From: Sialis fuliginosa
Lineage: Eukaryota; Arthropoda; Insecta; Megaloptera; Sialidae
Assembly: GCA_961205875.1 (NCBI GenBank)
Contig: OY540817.1
Span: 5,615,001 to 5,679,000, forward strand
Reading direction: 5' to 3'
Length of the DNA stretch: 64,000 nucleotides
The notes beneath the pieces are model-generated. The model saw only the letters and a list, made by a program, of their open reading frames with translations, searched no databases and had not been told where the DNA came from. The position numbers and the translations under genes are program-made. Below are positions 12,301 through 27,300 of the stretch, piece after piece; the first letter of the stretch is position 1; each line of letters starts with the position of its first letter.

Positions 12301-15300
12301 AAATTAAATATGGACCTTATTGTAAGAGGTTGGTGGGTGCTTTTGTTTTAATATCTTAGAGCCACCATGTACAGGGTGTCCAAATTAGTTTTCAAATTTT
12401 GAGAACTTCAAAGTTATTTTTCTCAACTATTTCAAATAGAATACCTTATATATTTTTTAACGATGTTATGTAGAATTACATAACGGACATTTTTTGTTTG
12501 TACATTCTTGTGGTTATTTGTAACCATTTTTGATTAATTGAGCAAAAAGTACAAAATTCAACAATATTTACTAAAAAAAAATCAATTTTTTTTTTAAATA
12601 AAATAAAACCCCATGTTGCCCATAAAAACAGCATGAATTTTTTTCAACTAGCAAACAGATGCTTTATTATTTTATCGAACACAAACAACCAAAATAATTA
12701 GTTAATATTTCACCTCTGTCACGTATGGAGGGTTTTAATTGTTGTTTTAGCTGACCCGGCAAACGTACTGCCCAAAAATATATTTTTTTAAATCAGACCA
12801 TAAATACATATTTCCGTAAATATCTCGACTCCAGCGCCACTTACCGGGTCCATTTTTTATAAAAATATTTCGTTCCAACTAACGGTTATTCTGAATATGA
12901 GCCAAATCGGACCATAAATACACATTAAATGGATAACGGATCACCAAACGAACATATGGTGTGAATATGACTTCGATACGTCTAGTGGTTTAAGCCTGAT
13001 GAGACCACATACATACGCACCAACGTTTTTATATATTAAGTTTAATTAATTTGTATTTTTTATCTGATCAGTTTTTCGGAATATAAAGTAGCATATGTTT
13101 TTCCTCAGGATGCAAACTATCTCCCTGCCAAATTTCATCAAGATCGATTCAGTGGTTTAGCCGTGAAAAGGCAAAAAACAGACAGAGTTACTTTTGCATT
13201 GATAATATTAGAATCTATAGATAACTTATTCTTTAAAAATATTGTATATAAATGTTTTCACAAAAGCGAGTGCCTGACTCATCAACACCCAACCTAAACT
13301 TTTGAATCTAAAAAAGTGAATTTTTAGGATGTCTTCCTTTTATGACGTAAACACAAATTAAGAATAGATTTTCCGTAATTCAGTCAGTGGGGAAAATGGT
13401 GTTAATTTTCTTAATACTGAATCGTGATTTAACCCTTAGATATAACTCAATATGTCGCTATTTTGGTTTCTAATTGAATATTATTCTAGCTTATACTTAT
13501 TGTTTTTTAACTACGTTGCATTTAATATTGAAATAAATATTCCAGTCATTCATTTTATTATCTTATCTGTATGAATATTAATCTGTAGATAAATAAATCT
13601 ATACTACACACAATTAATCTAGAAGTCAATATTGGTAATCGAAAATGTCCCTTAACACATTATGCGCCATAGCGATCCATATAAACTTTATACAGGATTC
13701 GTCAAAAGTAAAAAAAAAAATTCCTTCTTCTTTAGTTGATTTTCAGACAATCCATTCTTGGTGGAGCTTACGTCATAAAAGGGAAAGGTCTCTAAAATTT
13801 CACGATAGATCCGCAGGTGTTGATGAGACAGTCACTGTATCAAAAAATGTGTGTAATCGCTTTTTAAGCAGTATTATTCTTCTTCTTCATGACTACGTAG
13901 TATGACGTCATGAAACCTTTATATTTATAAATGACGTTATAGGTCATATTTGGTACAATTAAAAATACTTTTTTCTTTACTGTGACATAAGAATTCATCT
14001 ATTACACATTACACATTAACTCAATTTTTTTATGCTACTGTATTTAAAGGTTGAGAGATGAAGTGTTAAAACTTATTTCATTATAAAAAAGACTATATAA
14101 GCTATGTCTTGGCGTTTTATTTATTGTTCTACGATTATTAGTTCCTGAGATACAATCAGGGCCGTAACTACAGGCTCGGGGGCCCTGGAGCAAGAAGAGA
14201 ACGAGGGCCCCCCAAAATATGAAAAATTAAAGACCTTTTTTTATCCTTACTTGGAAATGTACCACTTATTTGTAATTGGTCGACAATCTCAAGTTTTTTA
14301 TGTAATTGTACATTTCATTTTCATGAATAATAAATGTAAAATTCAAGTTCGCAACGAAAACGTCATTAAAATCAAAATTTGTGTAACATTTGTTTAACAT
14401 TTTCAAGAACCAAATAAAAATAAAAGTTTTACGCTGCCGCGGGGGCTCCCTAACTTCGGGGGCCCCGGTGGTTGTTACGACCCTGGATACAATCTTTCAA
14501 AGTGTTACATATTTGGTTGCATTCGTAGTAGGTTTGCAAAACATTTTTTGTTAAGTGGGCTTAGTCATTTTTCCTTCTGAATGATTTATTTATGATAATT
14601 TAAATCACAATAAAATAAGTTATGTCTGGAGTAGAAGTCCTTAATCAATCAGAGTGACATTTTCGACCACCCACTTATTTGTATATGTATATACTTACTA
14701 TACATATGTATACAGGGCCGGCCGAACGGCCAGGCGACCCAGGCGACAGCCTGGGGCGCCAATTTCGTGGGGGCGCCAATTGTTTTAAACTTATTTTCTA
14801 TGTTCTGTTCTAGGGCGCCAAATTTAAGCTGTATATATTTTTTGAATAATAGTTTTGATTTTTTCTGCAAAATAATTCATTTTACTTAATAAAATGCTTA
14901 ATATCAAAAATAAATTATTTATTACAATTTTTTTTACAAAACTTGAAAAGCACAGTGCCCAATCTGTGGGTGGTTTTGCGGATTATTGTAACAATTCCGG
15001 TTAGTGTAGCTAGTGGTGAAAGAAGTTTTAGTAAATTAAAATTGATAAAAACTTATTTCCGATCGGCTATGATAGAAGATAGGTTGAATAATTTCGCTAT
15101 TCTTTCAATTGAAAATAAAGTTGTAGCAAACCTCAATCTTGAGACAGCAATCGAAAATTTTGCAGACATGAAAGCCAGGAAGAAATCTTTTATATTATAA
15201 TTTTAGTTATATTATATATTATTTATCAATTATATCTTATATTATATTATTATATTACACTAATGAATTAATAAAAAGTGTATTTAATGGTTTTTTTCAT

Positions 15301-18300
15301 TTTTCTGTACATTTTATTCATTTCGATAATTTTCTCACACGCTTTTTTTGTGCGGATAGTTTTTAATGATCGTCACTGTGGCGGAGGGCATCAAAAAAAA
15401 TCTCGCCTGGGGCGCCAGAATCGCAAAAGCCGGCTCTGTATGTATATATGTAACGTATGCATCTATTGACCTTAACACGGAACAACCTCATATTGTCTTT
15501 GACGAGTAAACATTCAATATTTTACATATACTTACGTTCGTGTGTACTTTTAGCTAATGTTTGCCACAAAGTCACGTGACAAATTCAATCTAATACTGTA
15601 TACAATATATATGTATATGATGTAATCATATACATTATACATCTTCCATATCGGTCGAAAAACGCGTCATTTTCGTTATTGCTTGCAAACAAAAATCTTT
15701 CTATGGATTATATTAGACCCTACCAGTTGTTACCCGCGACTTCGTCCGCGTGGAATTTGTATTTTTTATCAATCATTTTTTTGGGATACAAGTAACCTAA
15801 GTCCTTCTTCTGGATGCAAGCTATCTCCTTACCAAATTTTATCAATATCGATTCAACGGTGTAGTTGTGAAAATATAACAAACAGAGTTACTTTCGTATT
15901 TATAATATTTGTATCAACACAATTTTAATGAAAAATTTACCTCACCATCTCAGATTTTCATGAAATTTGGCACAATTGTACTATTTATATCGACTTGGAA
16001 AAATATAAAATTTTATTGAGATATGTTTACTCGTTTTGAAATTACAGCTATGTAAAGTTTTCAAAAATTGGTCAAAAAACCGTGATGGAAATTTTTTGAA
16101 ATGCTCTGGAAGCTGATCTAATTGACCTACACAATTGGGCGGGGTGTCATTTTACAGCATATTTCACACCGATTCCAATAATATACAACACAATATGGGT
16201 TAAGAAAAAAAATGTTTTCAAAATCAATGTCAAAATTTTGATTTTTAATTTCACAACAAGTACGTTTTCAAATTTTTTAAAATTAACACCAAGAATAGTC
16301 ATTATAGTTATGAATCACCTGGTAACATATAAATGTGGGATGACAATGGGTTCTATGTTAAAATAATTTAAGACTTATTGTTAGACAAGGAAAGATAAAG
16401 GACAAATTACCTAGCGTTGTTACCATATCGCTCCACGAGTCATTGGCGTATCATTTAGATTTTAAAATAAATATCAATTGTTTTGAATTATAAAAATAAT
16501 TAATGATACATGTTTTATTTTGTTTTTAAAAGTATTTCAATGATAATTAATTAAAAATGTCTATTTGGAACAATCATCTCTCATACATACTAAATTCAAT
16601 TATAATTGAAAGCATATTTGCATATTATAAATTTTCAACTGACGCCTCTGGGATAATATGCGATTTTGACAATTAAGAAAAGATGACCGCCGTAAAATTT
16701 TGGTAACAACACTTTCATATACGCACTAGCATTGGTTGTTATGTATCCATAGTCTTTCCTAACCTAAGGTATTACTATACTAATGTCCGGTATCATAAAG
16801 TACCTAGCAAATTTGCTATCTAGCAAGCACTTTCAACTGAGATATCAAACTGCTATGACAGTTCTTTTGGAGTTTGTTGAAGACTTTGTCAAGTTTCGCG
16901 CACGCGTTGTAGGTAAATACCAACGGTATTAAAACAGTGGTGATGTTATGGAAATTATTTTGTACGGTGAAAGATGCCTACTGTGTTACAATTAGTTGAA
17001 GTGTCACTGCTCTAAATTCCATAACTCATCCATAGATACTAGTACGGAATTAATACCCCATTTGAAATTAATTGCTAGCTAACAAATTTTGCTAGGTCCT
17101 TTATGATACCGGACATAAATATTTGACCGGACCGAGACCGTGGCACTATAGCCTGGATCGACCCTTATGGTAAAATTTGATCTCCAAAAAATAATCCCAT
17201 ACAGATAATTTAGTGCTGAACAAAAATTGTTCTTAACATTTTTGTCATAGCATTAACGGTTTACGAGATATTAAAAAAAAATGAATGAGACCATTTTTGC
17301 ATTACGAACTAAAATCTATCTAGTTATTCAACCGGATTAAAATCATCGAGCACTTATGGTATAGACTTGATTGCTTGACCTACGACTGGCTGATAACAGG
17401 TACTAGATATATGTATAAGCTTACCCAAAATTCCTAACATCACACACACATACACACACACATTCAAGTGTAGAGTGGTTTTATGTAAATGTATATGTAA
17501 ACATTCCTTCTTCTTAAGCCATTTCGGTGAAACTTTATACTACAAATATCTGATGTGCTGAAGTCTTGTGAGAGAGATTCAGAATGTAATCCGATAAGAT
17601 AGTTAGATCAATAGAAGTGTAGGAAGCACACAGCTGAGTGCTGTGGCTTCAAATTAAACTGTTTAACTGTTTGTTCAATTCAATCCCTAGTTAGAAGTCT
17701 CACCTTAGCAGAGCTGAATTGAATTTACATATATTTGGTGTTTTAAATGACTTGGATGCAGTGGCGCGTTACACAGTGGGCATTTTAGGGAGCGGGCGAG
17801 TTGACGAAACAAATAACTTTTTTTTATTTATTTTTTTTGCGAAGACCTTTTTTATTTTTTAGCATAGAAAAAGTCTTTTGAAATGATTTTTTTAAGTTGG
17901 AAATATATAAACAAAAAATTGGGGTTCTGATTATTTATTATGCCTGAGGCCCTCGACTTTAAGGGAAAAGTTTGAAGTGAAAAATGTATAATTTAAATTC
18001 TTTTTTTAAATAGAAGACATAGCTCGCATTCTAAGGAAGGACATTGGCTACTTTGTATCCTGATTTTATTAAATAAATAAAACGGCCAAGTGCGTGTTGG
18101 GCACGCACATGATAGGTTTCCGTAGTCATTACGATTTATAAACAAGAGTTATTTCAACGGACGCTCTGATAACGACATTTAAATGCAAATATATTGTGAC
18201 TGAAGGGTTAAAATCAAAATATCATATAACATTTTTTGTTGTATTTTAGGAGACCTATCTAAAGATACCCCACTCAATGGGGTAAGTGAAAAAAAATTTG

Positions 18301-21300
18301 AGTACAATTTTCAGTCTATGGGAGGGGGTCCAAAATAATTTTGATAGTGTTCGTTATAATTTTCAGTGAAAGTACTAATTCAAAGCTACATTCTGAATTT
18401 TTTTCAGATTTTTTGAATAGATAGTTTAGAAATTAGGGTGGGGGGGACGCTCTGACAACGACATTTAAATGCAAATATATCGTGACTGAAGGGTTAAAAT
18501 CAAAAGGTCATTTAACATTTTTTGTTGCATTTTAGGAGACCTATCCAATGACCCCCCACTCAATGGAATATGTGAATAAAAAATTGTGAGTTCACTTTTC
18601 AGTCTATGAGAGGGGGGTCCAAAATAATTTTGACAGTGTTCGTTATAATTTTCAGTGGAAGTACTAATCAAAGGCTACATTCATGAATTTTTTCAGATTT
18701 TTTAAATTGATAGTTTAGAAATTAAGGGGGGGAAGACGCTTTTATCACGACTTTGAACGCAAATATATCGTGACTGAAGGGTTAAAATCAAAATGTCATA
18801 TTGCATTTTTTATTGCATTTTAGGAGACCTATCTAAAGACATCCCACTTAATGCATTAAGTGAAAAATTTTTTTTGAAAATACTTTTCAGTCTATAAAAA
18901 AGGGGTCCAAAAAAATTTTTTTTTCAAAAATATTATATTTCTGTTTTTGGGTTATCAGTCTTCGTATGTATACCAAATTTCATCTTAATCGGCTTAAAAT
19001 TTTTGAGGACGGACGGACGGAGGGACATGGCGAAACTATAAGGTTTCCTAGTTTTCTACGGAAACCTAAAAAATGCGTGTGTGACATTTATACGTGCGAC
19101 CTGTTTTATCGACTAATATAATCTGATCTTCTTCTTCTTCGTGGGTTTTATGACGAGTGGATTTTATAACCTAAATTCCACGCGAACAAAGTTGTGAGTA
19201 ACAGCTAGTATTTATATATTTTTTATATAAATATTATTATATTTTTTTCTATGAACATTTCTTGTATGATATTCGTAGTACCGCCCTCCAACCCTTTGAT
19301 TAGATAAATAAATACAAATTCTAGTATATAGTATATTATACATATTTGAGTTGAATCTATAATAATTTTTAAATTTAAAATAATTGTAAAATAATTTACG
19401 GAAGAAACTATTTTAGCAAATAATATTTCATATTTAACTCAAAGTTCTGAATGGCTCATAAATTACAAAAAGGAAAAAAATATATTGACATGAAAATCTA
19501 TAAATTAATTTTGTCGATAATAAAATTAAAAATAGATTTGAGTTATAGATATATATTTTTATCATATAATATATTATATGCTCAACTCTTTGAAATTATT
19601 GATTTTATTTATATATAGTTATTTAAAAGTAGCTGTTACCCGCGTGGAATTTGTATTTTTTTATCTAATACATTTTTTCGGGATACAAAGTAGCCTATGT
19701 CCTTTCTCATGATGCAAACAAAAATTCATCAAAATCGGTTCAGCGGTTTAGCTGTGAAAAGATTACAGACAGACAGACTTTAATATTAATAAAACTTTCG
19801 TACTACGTTTTCCTTTTTATATGATTCATATCAACATATCTTACATAACTATAATATGAATCACTGTATATTTCTCATAACCTTTCATAAACTATGTATT
19901 TAGCCTTTGGCCATTTCATGCATTTTATATAACCTAACATAACAAAAAACAAAAGACTACAACAATAATCGATTTTGTCTCTTATCTTAGCGATAACAAA
20001 TTCATGATTACATTTTTAATACCGTACGTGTAGAAATGAGCACAGCCTCTGTTCTGTTAATAATATAAGAGTAATTAAACGATACTCTGCGAAGCAATGT
20101 ACTTAATTATAACCCCATTGCATTTGTTTCTACCACAGTTTCTACATATATAATATACTAGCTGGGTCCGCGCGGCTTCGCTCGCGTGGACTACGGAATT
20201 ATTGTTTAGGATTTAAAAAAAATAGTTGAATTAAGTACAAACACGATTAGTTATTATTGTAATAAAAACCAAACAACACTTAAATTATCTACCTAACAAA
20301 AACAAATCAGAACAAAAAGTAAAAATAATTTTTGTTCTATTTAAATTTAAAAGTTAATTATTGAAAACAAAATAAACAATTGGCAATCAAAAGAATACCG
20401 GCCTGTGATCATTCCTTCTGCCCAGCGTCTACTTGCCACGCTCCCTCCTTGCCGCACGCCGCGGCAAATATTATGTTCCCGTATGTATATTTCGATATTT
20501 TCTAAACTATACGACCAAATTGGATGCTGTAAAGGGCAAATTATATCTACATTAAGTACTTATGGCAATGAAATAATTTATTTCGATAAAGATTAATGTT
20601 TTGCAGATCATATGTTAAGTCCACGTAAACAAAATCCAAATAATTTAAATTTTCTTTGTAACATAAAAGCAGTCATTGTGGCTTAAATATAAAAGTTACA
20701 CATATGGTGTCGCTGACTTTATTATAGATCTTTTGATTCTACACAGTTCTTTACTACATTATTTTTTTCAATATTTAACGGTTTAGGCAGCGTACTGTAA
20801 AATAGCGCGCCAACGGCAAAATTTTTTCCGACTTGATTTACTATTATTATCACTACTTAGTTGTTATGTTACCTAACGTAACAAAATATTGCCTATAACC
20901 TGGCCAGAGAATGTACCTATGAATTAAAAAAGAAACCACGTAAATCTGATAAGTGATTCTCGAGTGATTAGCGCACTAACGGACAGACAGACAGACAGAG
21001 AGACGTTGAGCTTTATATATATTAAGGATGTACAAACTAACACTTAAATGTGATTTTTTTAGAATAAAAAAATATACATTCTGATTTGCAATTGATCTTA
21101 AGGAAGTAAATTAGTCTTTAAGAAGTGAGCGGTAAGAGGGGGTCGCCTATGATAAAGCATGAAATTCAGTGACCATTTTCTACTAGAAAACGGAGAAACT
21201 GTGGTTTCTTAGTCACTTAAACTAAAAATATACACCTTAACCACAATAAAACAATGTCGCTCGACACGTGTTTCGACATCACATGAAGTCCTCATCAGGA

Positions 21301-24300
21301 GCCTAACAGTCTTGGGCAAACCTTATATATAAGGTTTGACCAAGACTGGGTCTGGACTTATTGTGAAGCCGAAAAACGTGTCGAGTGACATTTTTTTTAT
21401 TGTGGTTAAGGTGTATATTTTTAGTTTAAGTCAGTGACCATTACCAACTGTTTTTATTGAACAAAAAATCGATAACCAACTTTCTTAAACCCTTTATGCC
21501 CAAATGGCTTTGCACTGCTGTATTACAAGATTTACCACGTTCATTGCAATGAAAGGGTTAAATGATGTATTCAGTTTAATTTTATCAACTATACACGCCC
21601 TATATATATTTTTTAAATATCACATTTTATAATTTATACTCAAATGAAAATGCTCATATAATAAGTTATTAAATTCGATTTTAATTATTATTTAGATATT
21701 TTATTTATTATCTGATAACCTACATACGATTTATCACTTATCAGAAATGTGCCATGATAAAGTGTGATTATAAAATCATAATGTATTTTTTTGTTACTTT
21801 TGCAAATATACCCAGAATTTATAAATAAAACAACAAAAGCTTTTAACGATGGTTGTAGGCGTTGAAAAATGATGTAATACCTATTGAAAAACATAAATGT
21901 TTATATTGGGGTCACACTGTACATATGTCATGTCATATATATAACTTGTTCGCTTACCTTGGTAAAATTTATATATTTTTTTTATTTTGATACGTATAAT
22001 ATTTGTTTAGTGCTCCCCCGAAACCAATTTACGATATTTCTTTTTATTGTTTACAATTTTATACAATATAAATATCAATACGTTCAAATTCAAGACAGGT
22101 GCGTCCACAAAAAAAATCCAGGAGGGGAAGCTAGTAGAGATAAATTATAGCATCCATTAACTTTTATTTAATTTATATTTTTTAAATCGCAAGTAGATTA
22201 TAGAATAAAGGAGAGTGAAAACGGGGGGGGGGAGGGGTCTTAATACGAAAAAAACAGTATATTTATGTAATTCATGTTCAAATAAAAGACAAATGTGCAC
22301 ACAGAAATTTTTCCAGGGGAGGGAATCTTGTAAAAAAATATTACATAAATAATTTTTTTTTTTAATTAAAAAAAATCATAAGTAGATTATAGAATACAGG
22401 ATGGAGGAGGGAGGGGAGTTAATGCCCTTAGTCAAAAAATATATTTATATAATCCAAAGAAATTAGTTAGTCAATTCCCATGTAATTTTACATATAAACA
22501 TCCAAACCATCTGTTTAATGTTCTTTACAACCAAACAGTATGTGTGCAGAATTGAATTATTTATAGATATTCTCAAAAACGCCTGTCTTATGTCAACATG
22601 ATATTATGACGTCATTATTTATACAGGATAATGATAATATTATCAAGACCATAGAAATTATGGTAAATAAGGAATGTGGAGGAATACTCTGAGATGGCAT
22701 ACATTTTAGAATACCTTCAATTCAGAAAAATTAGAAGTATAAAATAAGTTACTGCAAACAATAATAACATAACTATTCTCATTTTGACGCAATTAAACAA
22801 CAAACAAAAAAACATCCTTACTATGTCATCTCTCAATTATGATTGTTATGAATTATTAATTAAAAAATATGAAATTTTGGTAACAAATTACCAAAAACAC
22901 TATAAGGCAACATTATAAAAAACAAATAATAAATAAATTATTACTCCTCTGAGATGGCATATTAAATTATATGAACTAAATTAGGTATGCCATCTTACAT
23001 GTATTGTAAAATTGTTGACAACATGTATTTTTTAAATATATTTATTCTAACAACTATACAAAATATATATATGTAACTATGACACAGTAGAACCTCGTTA
23101 GTACATTTTTGTAGGGGAAAACTCGTACTAACGAGAAAAACGTACTAACGAAATATGTTAACATGGACTCTTATGGAAATATCTGCCTTAGGAACCACGG
23201 GACTTTCTTATACGTAATCCTAACAGTGAATTGTATACGTGATTCTAACAAGCTAGAACAAAATGAATAATATAGGTAATATTATTCTCTCCATTATATA
23301 ACAAGTAATTTTTTTAACGTAATAACTGAAAACGGATGTTGACTCTTGTAAATTTTTGGATTTTTGAATTATTTTTGAAATAAGAAAAAAATGTTTTAGA
23401 TAAAAAATGTCGAGTATGTTATTATCTATAATTTATTCCCCATACATTTTTTTCCAACATTTATGATTTTAGATTTTGATTTATGATTTATTAGCCAGAA
23501 AGAATTTTTTTATGTAATTATTTAAATTCACCTACACTGTTCACTCTCAGTATTACGTATAAGAAAGTCCCATGACACTCATGGCAGATTTTTTCTCCTC
23601 TGTTATGAACCATTTGAATTCCGATATTTTTATTTTCTCGTATATGAAGCACACAAAAATTGTATATGCGGCCCTTGGTAGATTGGGTTTGTGCTATGCG
23701 GCCCAGAAGGTTCAAAAGGCTGGACACCTATGGTTTAAATAATAAATGAAAATTTATCTTGACTACAAAGTGCAATGTTTATAACATGTATTAATTTACT
23801 TTGGTTTTAAATATAGAACAAAAGAAAATATATAAGTCAGATTTAAATAGACAGTTGTTTACTTTAATATCTATATTTACTGTTTTCTCTAGAGATACTC
23901 CAGTAAGAGTTGTGACAGCGTTGTCAGTTTTCACCAAACCAATTTATTTATAAATTCATTTATGTATTATTTTTAGCAAGCATAAAAAATACAATTAAGT
24001 AATAATAGTAGGGTCGAGCGGGGTAAATATGAAACACCAAAAGAATGGGGTAAAAGTGAAACAAGCTTGCAACTAAAAAATCAATTTGTTTATAAGAGAA
24101 TTATAAAAACTGACATCATTATTAAAGGTTTGTTAAAGCGACCTGAAAATATGAATCGCCTAATAAGTGATGTGTCACCTCTACAGATTTCCCTGTTAGT
24201 CGATGTCAAAACATGTGAATTACATTTTAATTCTTTGTACATCATTTTCTGTATAGCTCAGATATTAATTAAAGTTACAATTACATTGATATGCCACAAA

Positions 24301-27300
24301 GAAGATAAATCAAAGTTTCCTTTGTAGCTTTTCTTTTAATTTTTCGAGAAATATTTTCCATTAGAGGCCTGTTTAACTTTTTCCCAAATTAGAGGTTAAA
24401 AATTTTTAAAGTCCGTGTTGTATCGTACAGTTCAAATGACGTAAGTTTTTAAAATGGTTATTCACAAGCGTATCTAGTAGAAAAAATTAAAGTATGAATT
24501 TGTATCGTTAACTGTCAAAAAAGATGAAAGATTTGAATTTTGTTTCACTTTTACCCCAGTTGACCCTATATTTAATGATATTGATTGATAAAATAAAAAA
24601 AATACGGCTGTGAGTGAGACTTGGCTACTACAATCAGAAATCGTTTCGGGTTGTCAGAATTCTTACTATAAGTATCTCTAGTTTTCTTGAGCAATTGTTA
24701 AAAATATAAATAAATTATTTAATTACACTATCTTATTGAAAATTAATTCATATAAGTATTTCAGTTTCAAGGATTTCATTATATGAACAATAATGCATAT
24801 TATTTTCTAGAATTTTGAAAAATAAATTAACAAATAAGAAGATTCTGTAACATTTGACCTTATTAATTAAATGCTTAAGGCCAAAATCATTAATTACATT
24901 AATTATGTTATGATGAATTTAAATAAATGGATAAAGCTTATAAATATGAATGTCGATAACAAAAAATTAAAGCAATCTCATATAATTGTTCCGCTAACGC
25001 TAAATTAAAAAAAATTATAATTGTCGTTTATGTTAATATTGATTTGTAATTCGTTCTGGCTGTTTATTGTTTATATACAGGGCCGTACTTACACATTTTG
25101 AGGCACCATTGAAAAGATTATTCTCTTAAAAAAATTTAAATTTTCCAATCTTCCTATTTTAGGTCAAGATCAGGGACTTGAACCTTAACTCGAACCGGAA
25201 CCGTAAACCCGAAAAAATCAGTATTTTTCATTAACTTGAACCCGAACTGAACCGCTATATCTCAAATTCAACGAACCTGAATCTTAACCCGAACCTTTTC
25301 ATGGATAACCGGTAACCATACATTTTTAAAAGGTTCAATAAATTATTTTTAATATTTTCCTCCGATAATTTTTAAAAGAAATTATAAAATGTACTAATAT
25401 TGGAAATCTGTTTGAATTTTATGATATGATATGACTTATCAAGTCAACTACTGAAATTTACATATTTTTCTCTTTCTTTTTTAATTCTATACTTAACTGA
25501 ATTACATTTAAATTTGCAAAAAAAATCAGAAAAATAGAAATTTCAATCTTTAAAATGTAATTTTATTTTTTACTCTTTTTTCTAGCAATATTTTAATGGC
25601 TATTAATGAATTTTTCTTCTTCAGAAAATATGTTATTTGTTAAATTTTTTTTTAACAAAATAATTTTCTTTCAATTACAAACTTGAACCCGAACCTGAAC
25701 TCTAAAAAAGTAACTGTTTTTGAACCCAAATAGTTTGCAGCATGTTGAACCCAAACCATCAATAAATTCCGGTTCAAGTCCCTGGTCAAGATAAATACTT
25801 TTTTAACCGACTTCAACAAAAGAGGGAATTTTCAATTTTTCTGTATATATTTTAATGTATATACATACATATATGTATTGACATAATACAAACTTCATCA
25901 GATGACCATGGACTTCAAAGACACGCCACAAAAAGGAAAAAATAAAAAACAATTTAAAAAAAATAAAAATGACCAAAAAAAAAAACTAAAAACTCTGAAA
26001 AATATACCTAATAATTAAATTTAATACCTAGTTATTGAAATCGGTACCAAACCAATAAAGAAAAAAGGAACTTACTTAAAAAACTGTTTAATTAGGTATA
26101 TCGACGTTTCAGTGTTTTTAGGTTTTTTTATGTCGGTTTTATTTTTTTTCTTAAAAAGTTTTTTGTTTCATAAAATTAAAATCAATCTCTCTATTTGTAT
26201 AATTTTTGCGATTACTACTTTTTTTTTGTTTGTAAAGTTTCACCTAAAAAAGCAATAATACTAATTTTGTTTTTATATGCTCGATATTCTAATATATTTG
26301 TATTTTTCATAACACAAATGTAATATTTGTCAACATTTCTTACACAAACAACATTGTGGTTTGTTTCAACACATCATTACTTTCAAATTGCACTATTTAA
26401 TACATGATTGGAAACAATTATTTTTTTATTTTGCATGAAAATGGAACCGTATTAGGAAATTTGTGAAAATTTATTTTTGCAACTTTTGTCATAGTAAATA
26501 TAATTTAACCATTCGTTATGCACATATATAATTATTTATATTGCAGTCTAATGTGTGTTGCATGTGTACCACCACAAAAACTTTTATAAACAATAATAAT
26601 TTATTTTATTTTGTAATATTTGAAGTACTTTTTTTTATTCGAGATTTTTATGGAAATATCCAATTTAACCTTCCCTGAATCCATTCTGACTTCGTCATAA
26701 TGTCTGTAGACACTTATAGATAGAATATCTTATTTTCAGCATTATTTTAGAAAAAAAAATTAATCTATAACTATAAATACTAAAGTAACTCTATATGTCT
26801 GTTTGTTTGTTACATTTCCACGGCTAAACCGCTTAACCGATCTTGATTAAATATGGCAGGCAGATAGCTTGCATCCTGAGGAAGAACATGTAGTTCTACT
26901 AAAAAATCATCTACTTTGTATCCCGAAAAATTGAATATCCAAAAAGTTAGCCCCCCCCCCCCCGAAATTCATATTTTTTGTTTATTTTATGCGCATTCGT
27001 TTGATAGTGTTTGATAGTCTAATTTTGTCGTTTGATAGTTATTACTTTAATTAAATTTTATGAAAATGTTAGCCCCCCACATTTGATTATTGAGTTCATT
27101 TTGGGTTTACAAGATTCATTTTTTTTTTTAAATGTTTGATAGTACAAGTCTATCGTTTGATAGTCGTTACCTTCGCAGATTTTTAACATTTTCGTTAAAC
27201 AACAATTAAATTTTTTAATTTCCCGCGTTCTCGTTTTTAAAATTCTAGCCTCCCCCAAATGCATGTTTTCAGTTAATTTTATATGCAATCGTTTGATATT

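Noticed and set aside
13645..13905. 86-codon + strand frame
   Set aside because: No recognisable domain, and the region has inverted similarity to 13270-13400, so it is probably repeat DNA.
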